64,000 nucleotides of DNA from Odoribacter sp. Z80 (GTDB lineage Bacteria > Bacteroidota > Bacteroidia > Bacteroidales > Marinifilaceae): contig NZ_QWEL01000002.1 of NCBI RefSeq assembly GCF_009935865.1, positions 248,001 through 312,000 of the forward strand. Reading direction: 5' to 3'. This document shows, piece by piece, positions 53,915 through 62,631 of this stretch (positions within the stretch are counted from its first letter, which is position 1; the number at the start of each line of letters is the position of its first letter). Made by a program: the position numbers and the translations under genes. The notes below the pieces were generated by a model. It was not told the DNA's origin. It was given only the letters and a program-made list of their open reading frames with translations, and ran no database searches.

Positions 53915-55333
53915 TTAATTTACCGGTTCTGCAATTTTTTCCAATCTGTCATTATTCACAATCAAAGGATTATTATCCCGTTCCGTCAAAGGAATAGGCA
54001 ACACATAATTTGCATCATTCTTCAGCAAACGAAAACTCACCCGGCTCACCCGTAAACCATCGTCATTCACATAAGTAAAAAAATGCCGGATTTCCGGACG
54101 GTCTTCCATCCTGCGCAAATCATACCAGCGGAAATGATCTTCCCACGCAAACTCACGCCGCCTCTCATCCAAGACAAACCGCAACAGCTCCTCCTGCGAA
54201 TCGGGCAAAACAACCGATTCCGGATTCCGGTAACGCTTCGCAATCAACTCCCTCAAATCAGCTTTCGCCGCTTCCAAATCATTCAGATGTACATAAGCCT
54301 CGGCACGATTCAGATAAGCTTCGGCACCCCGCAAATTAAAAGCCCCCAATTCCGTATAGTTATCCTCCATTTTCGTACTATAAATCACAGTCTTTTGAGC
54401 CCCTCCCTGCAACTTGAAACAAGCCGCATAGCGGATATCATTCATTGCATCGTAACAAGCCAGCAAATCCGCACTCATTCCATAGCCCGAAGACTCCATC
54501 CCTTGGATAGACAAACCGCTCCTGTCATACATAAAAGAATAAATAATTTCCGGATTGGAAGCCGTCACAAAAGCCGACTTCTCAGACAACTTAGCCAAAG
54601 GAACCTGCTTCACCACTTCCCCCGCATAACGGACTGCATCCTCCCACTCATGCCGGAAAAGTTTCACCCGCGACAACAACAACTGACAAGCAGCCAGATT
54701 AGGATGCCACACCGTTTTCTCCAGCTTCGCTTTAGCAAACTCCTCACAACCGGCCAACAAATCTTTCTCAATCTGCTCATAACAAGACTCCAAGTCAGCC
54801 CGGTCATACGTCACTTCAACAGCATGGTCCAGACGCAACGGCACACCCCTCTGCATCCGTGCAGTTGCCGGCTGATAAGGCAAAGCATACAAATTCACCA
54901 AATGAAAATAAGCATGCGCCCTCAAAAAATAAGCCTCCCCTTTCACATAAGCTACCTCCTCCGGAGTTCCCGCATTCTCCCTGATCTCAATCAGAATATC
55001 ATTCAGGATAGCAATCACCCTATAAAAATTCCCCCACGCCTCATTCACAGACTGCCGCTCTCCATTCTCCTTAATCTCAATCTCCCGACGCCAGGTGTAA
55101 ATAGTCTGCAAACCACTCTTATTTTTAGTCTTCGCCAAAGCATCCTCCGTAACATCATCAGTCATATGATGCACCCCCTTAAAATAAGGAGCTTCCAACG
55201 TACACTCATTCAACATCAAAGAAGCATAATGCTCCACCTTGGTTGGGCGAATCAAATCATTCGATACCTCATCCAGAAAATGACTACACCCGGACACCAA
55301 GACAACTAAAAAACAAAATACCAAATATTTCAT
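53915..55333 (-). CDS. SusD/RagB family nutrient-binding lipoprotein
   Basis: A 472-residue lipoprotein from ATG 55333 (MKYLVFCFLVVLVSGC, Cys at 16). It has the SusD layout: an N-terminal helical block with AYFLRAHAYFHLVNLYALPY, TPR-like helices, and a C-terminal RRREFAWEDHFRWYDLRR with DNPLIVNN at the end. SusD proteins cap SusC on the outer surface and capture the substrate. It lies 18 bases after the susC-like gene. Confidence 0.93.
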   Translation of the reverse strand: MKYLVFCFLVVLVSGCSHFLDEVSNDLIRPTKVEHYASLMLNECTLEAPYFKGVHHMTDDVTEDALAKTKNKSGLQTIYTWRREIEIKENGERQSVNEAWGNFYRVIAILNDILIEIRENAGTPEEVAYVKGEAYFLRAHAYFHLVNLYALPYQPATARMQRGVPLRLDHAVEVTYDRADLESCYEQIEKDLLAGCEEFAKAKLEKTVWHPNLAACQLLLSRVKLFRHEWEDAVRYAGEVVKQVPLAKLSEKSAFVTASNPEIIYSFMYDRSGLSIQGMESSGYGMSADLLACYDAMNDIRYAACFKLQGGAQKTVIYSTKMEDNYTELGAFNLRGAEAYLNRAEAYVHLNDLEAAKADLRELIAKRYRNPESVVLPDSQEELLRFVLDERRREFAWEDHFRWYDLRRMEDRPEIRHFFTYVNDDGLRVSRVSFRLLKNDANYVLPIPLTERDNNPLIVNNDRLEKIAEPVN

Positions 55334-55351
55334 ATCCCTCATTTTTACCTT

Positions 55352-58300
55352 TTAAAAACTAAAATTCAGACTGAAATTATAAGAAGGCAAGACAGGCAAC
55401 CCCAAATTTCTCACCTGCTCCGGGTCCATCCCCTTCAACTTTTTATCGAAAGTAAACACACACAAATTCTGCGTCTGGAAACCGATTCTCACATTCGAAA
55501 CACCCAGCCGCCTCAGTTTCTTATCCGGCACATCATAATACAGACTAAGGTTCTGCCAACGGATATAACTTCCTTTAGCAGTCCGCACATCACTCTGATC
55601 ATAAGCCCACCACAAAGTAGATTGCCAGGGCAGAATATAAGGACTCGCCAAATAAGCACTCGTATTATTATTACTCAAATCAGCATTAGAAAGTGCCGGA
55701 ATATCCGTATGCGCTTCATCACCCGGTTGACGCCAGCGATTTACGAACACCGACGACATATTTCCTTCGGGCATCGGCATATTCTGACTACCTCCGGGAT
55801 ACAACTCCAACAAACGCACCTTCTGTCCCACCTTATACGAAAAACCGGCAGACAAAGTCAGGTTGGCATACTTGAACTCAGTACCGAATCCACCGTAAAA
55901 CTTAGGCAACCGGTTCCCCTCATACACCAAAGCTTTTTCCAGCTCCCGCAAAATAACTTCATTATCATACTCCTGTCCCGGATTATACTGAGCCGATTCC
56001 GCAAAATTCACAAAAGTAGGTTCACCCTGCTCATTCAACCCATTAAAACGATAAGAATAAAAACCATCCAAAGGAAAACCCTTCCGGTAAATCGTCCCGT
56101 TCAGAAAATCCTGCACACTATTCAAACCGATATTATCGTCAAATCCCTCCAGAATCTTTTCAGTTACCCGCGAAAAATTAAAATTCACATTCCATCTGAA
56201 CTTTGGCAACTTCACCGCCTGAGCAATAACATTAAACTCTATCGTATGATCCTCTTTCGTTCCGCCATTATATAAATGACTGGCTTTTCCGTTTACCAAC
56301 GACACCGGACGTGTCAGCAACAAATCCAGACTCCTGGAATAAGCATAATCCACCGCCCCGTTAACCCGTCCGCCCAGAACAGAAAAATTCAAACCGCCGT
56401 TAACCGTCTTTGTTCTCTCCCACTTCAAATCGGCATTCGGGAAATCCGACAAACTGGAAACAAACTCAGGAGACACCCCGGCATGAGTCTGACCATAATC
56501 CTTGATAATCAGATAAGGCGAAGCATTCGGAACCGTTCCGCGAAACCCATACGACACCCGAAACGCCAACTCATCCAGAAAAGTATTCGTCCACTCCTCC
56601 ATAAATCCCTCTGCATGTACATTCCAACGGAAAGAAGCCGACCAGGCAGGCCGGAACTTATAACGCTCATATTGCCCGAAACGGTTGGAACCGTCACTCC
56701 GTAAATTAAAATTAAAAATATAACGGTCACTATACTGATAATTAAATATTCCGAAAAACGAGAGCGTATTGGATTGAGAATCCGTTATATCCGGATAAAT
56801 ATCATGACTTGCCAATAAATTATTCGTATTGGATTTATCACTCAGCCAATTTATCATATTCAGATAAGCATAAATCTGTTGACTCGTGTCATAAGCATAG
56901 ACAAACAAACTCGGCAACTTAATAAAAGTCCGGCCTTGTTCATGATTATAACCGGGAGCCTCCCAACCGCTTGCTCCCTTATAACTTGTCGAAATCACCT
57001 CATGCCCCAGATTTATATTAAAATGATGCTTTTCACCCACCGACTTGCCATAATTAACCTGCGTAGTAAGCGTATAAGACTCTGAACTGGTCGTTCCGCT
57101 CTTATACAATCCTCCGAAAGGCAACATCGAAAACTGCAAAACATTCTCATCTTTCTTATCCTCCGGGAAAGCATACGTGCGGGCAATACGGGCCAACTTC
57201 GTCTTTTCAGTCATCCACTCCTCATCAATATTAGTCGTATTCCGGTAAGAAAACTGAGAACGTACCTTCAAGCCCCGGACAATTTCCCAATCCACGGAAG
57301 CTCTCATATTCAAGTCCTTATTCCGGACAATATGCCGGGAATTATCCAACTCTTCCAGAATATTATACTTCAAAGGCACAGCCAAACCATACGTATGATA
57401 AATCATATCCTGATAGACCAACTTCCCCTCTTCGTCCCGTACAGGCACAGCACGGCTTTTTCCGGCAGCCTCATCAAAAATAGAATACGCCGAATGGTTA
57501 TAATCGGCTTTCTGCGAACTACCACTCAAACCGACAGAAATCAGTATATTCTTCCGGAGATTAAAATCGGTATTGATGCGGCCGCTGAAACGCGTCAAAC
57601 CGGTATGAATCTCTGAACCTTCCTGGTTATCATAATTCAAACCGGCATACACCCTCATCTTATCCGTTCCGCCTGAAACACTCACGCCATGCGAATGTTT
57701 TACACTCACACGGTAAAGCTCCCCGAACCAATCCGTATTCATTCTCTCCAAACGCGACACCTCATCCTGAAAACCGGCAAAATCCAGCTCCCGGTCATAA
57801 TACTTTTTTAAAGCTCCCTCATACCCTACAAACGAACGAACCTCATCCGGATAATGCAAATTCCTCTGCACTATCTCACGCGAAACATCAATCCTCTCCT
57901 TCGAATTCATCAACTGAAAATCCGAATAGCGGGGACGGTCGACAATACTCACTGTTCCCGAATAATTCAAATAAAGCGAACCGGATTTCCCCCGCTTCGT
58001 CGTCACCACAATAACCCCATTCGCAGCCCGGGTACCATAAATAGCAGTAGCCGACGCATCCTTCAAAACATCAATCTGGGCAATATCCTGGGGATTCAAA
58101 CCACTAATCGCATTCCCAATCAGATTAATCTGATCCAAACTATTAATATCAGCAGCACTCAAAGGAACAGGGTCCTCATACACCACCCCGTCAATCACCC
58201 ATAACGGTTCCCGCGTACCGGTAAAAGTACCTCCGGCCCTCACCCTCATTTTCGAAGCAGCACCGGGCTGCGCGCTCACATTCACTATCATAAGCCCGGG

Positions 58301-59005
58301 AGCCTTCCCCTCCAACATCTGGTCCACCGTCAAAGCTCCCATCCGGTCCAGCTCCTCTGCCCTAACCGTAGAAATTGCACTCGTCAGTTTACGTTTATCA
58401 ATCACCTGATAGCCCGTCACCACGACATCCTCCAACGTTTGCATTTCCTCATACATCGTAACCTCCAACATCTTCTGACCTGCAAATTTCAACTCAACAT
58501 TTTTCATTCCTATAAAAGAAAAAAGCAAAACAATATCTTCACTATCCGCCAACTCCACTGAAAATTCACCTTCGGAATTCGTAACTGTTCCCCAGGTAGT
58601 TCCCTTGATACTCACAGAAACTCCCGGCAAAGGCCCTCCCCCGGAATCCTTCACCTTACCCTTAACAACAACAGATTTCACCTGAGGCAACGATTGCTTT
58701 TCCTTGATAATAATCACTTTATCGTCCACAAAACACTCCATTCCCACCGTCTGAAGTAAACTATCCAAAAAATCCTTCAGATTCTCGTTCACCACATTCA
58801 CCGTAATACTCCCCTTCTGCTTTACAACCGTGTGATTATACAAAAACTCATAATTCAACTGCTTGCTCAACGTCTGAAACACCCTGTCCAATGTCACATT
58901 CTGCATCTTCAGACTAACCTTCGACTGGGAAAAAGCCTCCGCATATATCCCCCACGCGGGATACAACAACAAACATATAACCAGAAATATTCCCCTTTTT
59001 TTCAT
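55352..59005 (-). CDS. SusC/RagA TonB-dependent receptor with STN signalling domain
   Basis: A 1217-residue outer-membrane receptor from ATG 59005 (signal MKKRGIFLVICLLLYPAWGIYAEA). An STN domain (VTLDRVFQTLSKQLNYEFLY to VDDKVIIIKE) lies at about 35-100, then a carboxypeptidase-regulatory-like domain (VVVKGKVKDSGGGPLPGVSV), the plug (GAASKMRVRAGGTF, VLKDASATAIYGTRAANGVI) and a barrel ending in YNFSLNFSF. The STN domain passes a signal to the FecR protein encoded just upstream, so substrate binding should induce the operon through the ECF sigma factor. With SusD it imports an oligomeric nutrient. Confidence 0.95.
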   Translation of the reverse strand: MKKRGIFLVICLLLYPAWGIYAEAFSQSKVSLKMQNVTLDRVFQTLSKQLNYEFLYNHTVVKQKGSITVNVVNENLKDFLDSLLQTVGMECFVDDKVIIIKEKQSLPQVKSVVVKGKVKDSGGGPLPGVSVSIKGTTWGTVTNSEGEFSVELADSEDIVLLFSFIGMKNVELKFAGQKMLEVTMYEEMQTLEDVVVTGYQVIDKRKLTSAISTVRAEELDRMGALTVDQMLEGKAPGLMIVNVSAQPGAASKMRVRAGGTFTGTREPLWVIDGVVYEDPVPLSAADINSLDQINLIGNAISGLNPQDIAQIDVLKDASATAIYGTRAANGVIVVTTKRGKSGSLYLNYSGTVSIVDRPRYSDFQLMNSKERIDVSREIVQRNLHYPDEVRSFVGYEGALKKYYDRELDFAGFQDEVSRLERMNTDWFGELYRVSVKHSHGVSVSGGTDKMRVYAGLNYDNQEGSEIHTGLTRFSGRINTDFNLRKNILISVGLSGSSQKADYNHSAYSIFDEAAGKSRAVPVRDEEGKLVYQDMIYHTYGLAVPLKYNILEELDNSRHIVRNKDLNMRASVDWEIVRGLKVRSQFSYRNTTNIDEEWMTEKTKLARIARTYAFPEDKKDENVLQFSMLPFGGLYKSGTTSSESYTLTTQVNYGKSVGEKHHFNINLGHEVISTSYKGASGWEAPGYNHEQGRTFIKLPSLFVYAYDTSQQIYAYLNMINWLSDKSNTNNLLASHDIYPDITDSQSNTLSFFGIFNYQYSDRYIFNFNLRSDGSNRFGQYERYKFRPAWSASFRWNVHAEGFMEEWTNTFLDELAFRVSYGFRGTVPNASPYLIIKDYGQTHAGVSPEFVSSLSDFPNADLKWERTKTVNGGLNFSVLGGRVNGAVDYAYSRSLDLLLTRPVSLVNGKASHLYNGGTKEDHTIEFNVIAQAVKLPKFRWNVNFNFSRVTEKILEGFDDNIGLNSVQDFLNGTIYRKGFPLDGFYSYRFNGLNEQGEPTFVNFAESAQYNPGQEYDNEVILRELEKALVYEGNRLPKFYGGFGTEFKYANLTLSAGFSYKVGQKVRLLELYPGGSQNMPMPEGNMSSVFVNRWRQPGDEAHTDIPALSNADLSNNNTSAYLASPYILPWQSTLWWAYDQSDVRTAKGSYIRWQNLSLYYDVPDKKLRRLGVSNVRIGFQTQNLCVFTFDKKLKGMDPEQVRNLGLPVLPSYNFSLNFSF

Positions 59006-59054
59006 ACCTATTATTGTTAATAATTCAACTCTCTTTTTCAACCGGAAAACCTCA

Positions 59055-60206
59055 CTACTCACAAACCACCACAGAATCTCCCGTCCGGATAAATCTTATA
59101 TTTTCTACTTGCTCGAACTTACGGAACAAACGCCCAACCTCCTCATAACGCTGCAACCGCCCGGAAAATTCCAGCTCTTTCAATTTCGGCTCCTGAAAAA
59201 CCACCCTAAACCCATACCATCGCGAAACCATTTGCATGATATCCTCCAAATGCTGAGCTTCAAAATAATAATATCCGTCTTTCCAGGCTGTGTACAAAAG
59301 TGTATTCACCTCCTTCACATTTACTTCTCCCGTTTCCCGGTCACTCGAAATCTGATAGCCGGGTTGCAAATCATACTCCCGGCCCCCGCAAACCGCCCTC
59401 ACCTTTCCCGAAATCAAGGTAGCCATTGTCGAACTCCCCTCCGTATAAGCATTCACATTAAAAGAAGTTCCCAAAACCTCAATATCCATATCAGCAGTCT
59501 TCACCGTAAAACGGCTCGAAGTATCACGGCTCACCTCAAAATACGCCTCTCCTTTCAAATAAACTTCACGCTTCCCTTGTGGAAAAACAGCCGGATAACG
59601 AAGCTCTGACGCAGCATTCATAAAAACACGTGTCCCGTCACTCAACACCAACCGGTACTCAGCTCCCACAGGCACAATCAATCTATTATAAACAACTGTT
59701 TCGTCCTTAGCCGGAGAAATTCCGGCCCGATAAGTCAATCTGTTAGAATCACAAACTGCATTTACTCCGGAAACAGCGAGAGGCAAATCCTTCATTCCGG
59801 AAGGCAAAGCAATCTTTTCCCCGTCGCCCAATTCAAGTTGTACTTCTTGCACTTTCAGCGAATAAAACTGCTCTTCACCTCCCTGTTCCCGCATCCAAAC
59901 ACCTGTTCCCACCAACAATGCCAAAACAGCAGCCACCCCGGCCATCCGCCGGAACAACCGCCGTCTGCGCAAACCGTCTGCCACTCGCTTCTTTTCCAAG
60001 ATACTTTCCCAGGCAACTTCACAATTGATACCTTTCCGCACCCTAAAGCCGGCATTACTCTGATACCACTGCTCCAATCTGCCATACTCCCTCCTGTTCT
60101 CCGGCAAACGCTCCAACCACTCTTCCAGCAAAACCCGGTCCGCTTCCGGCAAAATCTCACCAGCAAACTGTGCAGCAATAATACTCAATAATCTTTCTTC
60201 CATCAT
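59055..60206 (-). CDS. FecR-family anti-sigma factor
   Basis: A 383-residue inner-membrane regulator. The cytoplasmic N-terminus (about 1-80) is followed by one membrane helix (MAGVAAVLALLVGTGVWM) and a periplasmic FecR domain: VPVGAEYRLVLSDGTRVFMNAASELRYP, then GEAYFEVSRD and IEVLGTSFNVNAY. The C-terminal DUF4974-type part (YEEVGRLFRKFEQVENIRFIRTGD) contacts the STN domain of the receptor. It lies between the sigma gene and the receptor, the usual order. Confidence 0.93.
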   Translation of the reverse strand: MMEERLLSIIAAQFAGEILPEADRVLLEEWLERLPENRREYGRLEQWYQSNAGFRVRKGINCEVAWESILEKKRVADGLRRRRLFRRMAGVAAVLALLVGTGVWMREQGGEEQFYSLKVQEVQLELGDGEKIALPSGMKDLPLAVSGVNAVCDSNRLTYRAGISPAKDETVVYNRLIVPVGAEYRLVLSDGTRVFMNAASELRYPAVFPQGKREVYLKGEAYFEVSRDTSSRFTVKTADMDIEVLGTSFNVNAYTEGSSTMATLISGKVRAVCGGREYDLQPGYQISSDRETGEVNVKEVNTLLYTAWKDGYYYFEAQHLEDIMQMVSRWYGFRVVFQEPKLKELEFSGRLQRYEEVGRLFRKFEQVENIRFIRTGDSVVVCE

Positions 60207-60372
60207 TTGCCCTTTTTAACTAAAAGGACCATCCAAACGATTTTGTATGACAGAAAAAGAAAAATTTTTACTTAAAATTTAAAATTAAATCCCAAAAGTC
60301 ATGACATACCTGTGGCAAAGAACATGCCCCGTCTCAAGAAAAGCACAAACAAAAAATACAAAAATCCCAAAC

Positions 60373-60990
60373 CTACTCCCGGTCCCTCGAAAACAACCTC
60401 CGGGCTTCCCGACCTCGTATCCGCTCCAATACAATAAGCAAAAACATAGAAAACCTGCGTTTATCCAGCGCAACACGCAAAAACTGAAAGGCCCGCCCCA
60501 TCTGAGTTCTCACTGTATTGACACTGATTCCCAATAAATCGGCAACCTCCTGATACTTCCTTCCCTCCAGACAAACCATCATAAAAATTCTCCTCCGTTC
60601 CTCCGGCAAACGATTAATCGTCATATACAAATACTCAATCTCTTCCTCATTCAATTCAGCAACCTCCCCTCCGTCCTCTTTCCAGTTGCCTGCGACCACA
60701 GCATGTCTTTCCTCACGCCGGCGGTTACCACGTAAATAATTCAAAGCAGCATGCTTTACAGAAGCAAAAATATACTTATCCAGACCCGACGAAAGATTTT
60801 CAAAACGTTTATTCACCCAAAAATCCACAAAACACTCCTGCACCGTATCCTCCGCAGCCTCCGGATCATTCAGCCAATAATTGGCAAACATAACTAAAGT
60901 TTCATAGTAAATTTCAAAAAGATAACGGAAAGCACACTCTTTCCCCTCTTTCATTAAAATCAAAATATCATCTCTGTCCATCATCCCCAT
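60373..60990 (-). CDS. ECF (RpoE-like) RNA polymerase sigma factor
   Basis: A 205-residue sigma-70 family protein. Region 2 has FRYLFEIYYETLVMFANYWLNDPEAAEDTVQECFVDFW and region 4 has YLYMTINRLPEERRRIFMMVCLEGRKYQEVADLLGISVNTVRTQMGRA. It is of the type paired with FecR in Bacteroidota and should drive the receptor operon. The start may be any of three near Met codons (60990, 60984 or 60981). A basic C-terminal tail of about 25 residues is longer than usual. The next gene is 166 bases away, so the operon probably has a separate sigma-dependent promoter there. Confidence 0.93.
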   Translation of the reverse strand: MGMMDRDDILILMKEGKECAFRYLFEIYYETLVMFANYWLNDPEAAEDTVQECFVDFWVNKRFENLSSGLDKYIFASVKHAALNYLRGNRRREERHAVVAGNWKEDGGEVAELNEEEIEYLYMTINRLPEERRRIFMMVCLEGRKYQEVADLLGISVNTVRTQMGRAFQFLRVALDKRRFSMFLLIVLERIRGREARRLFSRDRE

Positions 60991-61178
60991 TTTAAAAACT
61001 AACCGCAGGCAGAATCACACACAATAAAAATCGACATTGCAATATTCATCAAATTCAAAAAGATATGCAAAAAATTCCGGTTATAAAATCATTAATAAAT
61101 AATAATAATTTTTCATTTTTCTGTCACACAAAAATAAAACAACGGTGCTATAAATAAAAAAACATCAAAGAAAATAAT

Positions 61179-62612
61179 ATGCACCATTCAATAAAGTGTC
61201 TCTCTGTACTATGGCTTTGCATCGGATTAGTATTCATTTCGTGTCAAAAAAACGACCCGGAAACTCCCGGTCCCGAAATTCCGGGACTACAATTCGATAC
61301 TACAACTTACATTACCACCCTGCAAAGAGACACCGCCAATTTTGCACACCTGCAAATGTCTGTCTCTTTACCTGACCAAATCGACCGTATCGAAATATAC
61401 CATACCGACCCGGAAACTCCCTTGGACATAATTGAAAAATACCGGGGGATGCACCTCCTGGAATTCGATTATCCTATAGACATCAGCGATTTTCTGCAAG
61501 ACACCACCCTGATTTATACCCTGAAAGTATATGATATGAAGGCCCATTGCCGGCACAAAACTTTCATCTTCCATATCAAACCGTTTTCCACACCGCAAAT
61601 CACACTTCCGGACGGAAACAAACTATTTACAGACCTGCCTTTATATAAAATACGGGCTCATTTCACAACCGGGTCAATACCCATTGCCAATATCCGTTTC
61701 ACCATCGACGGAAAAACGGAAAATCTTCCCCTGCCGGAAGAACAAATCACAGCATACACCCTCAACCGGTCCATTTCATTAAACTACCTGAAAGAATATA
61801 CCATCACACTCCAGGTAAAAGACATCAACGGCAGACAACACACCCGTCATCTGACCCTTACAAAAATTCCGGGAATGGACAAACCGATAAAAATCCTTTG
61901 TGAAAAAAACAAAGACAAATACGAATTTCAACTGGAATACAACCAAGAAACCGGAAAAATCACCGGAATCGACCTTATTGGACATTACAAATTTACTCTT
62001 ACTTACGGCCGTTACGAAACTGCCAATCTTATTACACAAATCAGCCAAACAGGCTACGACACACAACAGGATGTCATGACATACACCTATGAATACGACT
62101 CCCAAAAACGTCTGCAAACCGTAACGACAGACCACAACGGTACCTCCGAAATCCAGGTCAGCCAATGCTATTATGACGCACAACAACTCACAGGCTACAC
62201 CACCGGTAACACAACAATCGAAAACATAGCCTATGAAAACCTGGGAGCTCTGGGCAAACCTCTGGCCGAAATCTGGAATACAAATCTTTCGGAAATCCGG
62301 GACGACAACCGCACCAAAGCCAGCGACTTCTGTACAGTTAAAATCCCCAGCTTCATTGAAGACCTTCCCCATTCAATGTTTGTGCCTCTACAGGTAAATA
62401 TACCGTTTCAAGACATTTTCTTAAGCCGTTATATCCATTTAAAAAATGTAAGTTACACAAACAACCAGATTACGACAGACAACTACGACTATCAAACCGA
62501 CAGCCAGGGAAGACTATCGAAAATCATCAGAAAAATAACAGACCCGAAGGGCAATCAAACTTCCGGATACATCTACAGCTACATATACGAAGACACTGTT
62601 TCCCCCGAATAA
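61179..62612 (+). CDS. Lipoprotein paralogous to 51430-52818
   Basis: A 477-residue lipoprotein (signal MHHSIKCLSVLWLCIGLVFISC). It shares blocks along its first 250 residues with the lipoprotein at 51430-52818, and its C-terminal part has similar YD-type repeats (TYTYEYDSQKRLQTV, NYDYQTDSQGRLSKI). It is transcribed away from the sigma gene and followed after 19 bases by a secreted metalloprotease gene. The shared family suggests a surface protein working on the same substrate, with a peptide or protein as the likely cargo. Confidence 0.8.
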   Translation: MHHSIKCLSVLWLCIGLVFISCQKNDPETPGPEIPGLQFDTTTYITTLQRDTANFAHLQMSVSLPDQIDRIEIYHTDPETPLDIIEKYRGMHLLEFDYPIDISDFLQDTTLIYTLKVYDMKAHCRHKTFIFHIKPFSTPQITLPDGNKLFTDLPLYKIRAHFTTGSIPIANIRFTIDGKTENLPLPEEQITAYTLNRSISLNYLKEYTITLQVKDINGRQHTRHLTLTKIPGMDKPIKILCEKNKDKYEFQLEYNQETGKITGIDLIGHYKFTLTYGRYETANLITQISQTGYDTQQDVMTYTYEYDSQKRLQTVTTDHNGTSEIQVSQCYYDAQQLTGYTTGNTTIENIAYENLGALGKPLAEIWNTNLSEIRDDNRTKASDFCTVKIPSFIEDLPHSMFVPLQVNIPFQDIFLSRYIHLKNVSYTNNQITTDNYDYQTDSQGRLSKIIRKITDPKGNQTSGYIYSYIYEDTVSPE

Positions 62613-62631
62613 AACATTAAATGAGCATACC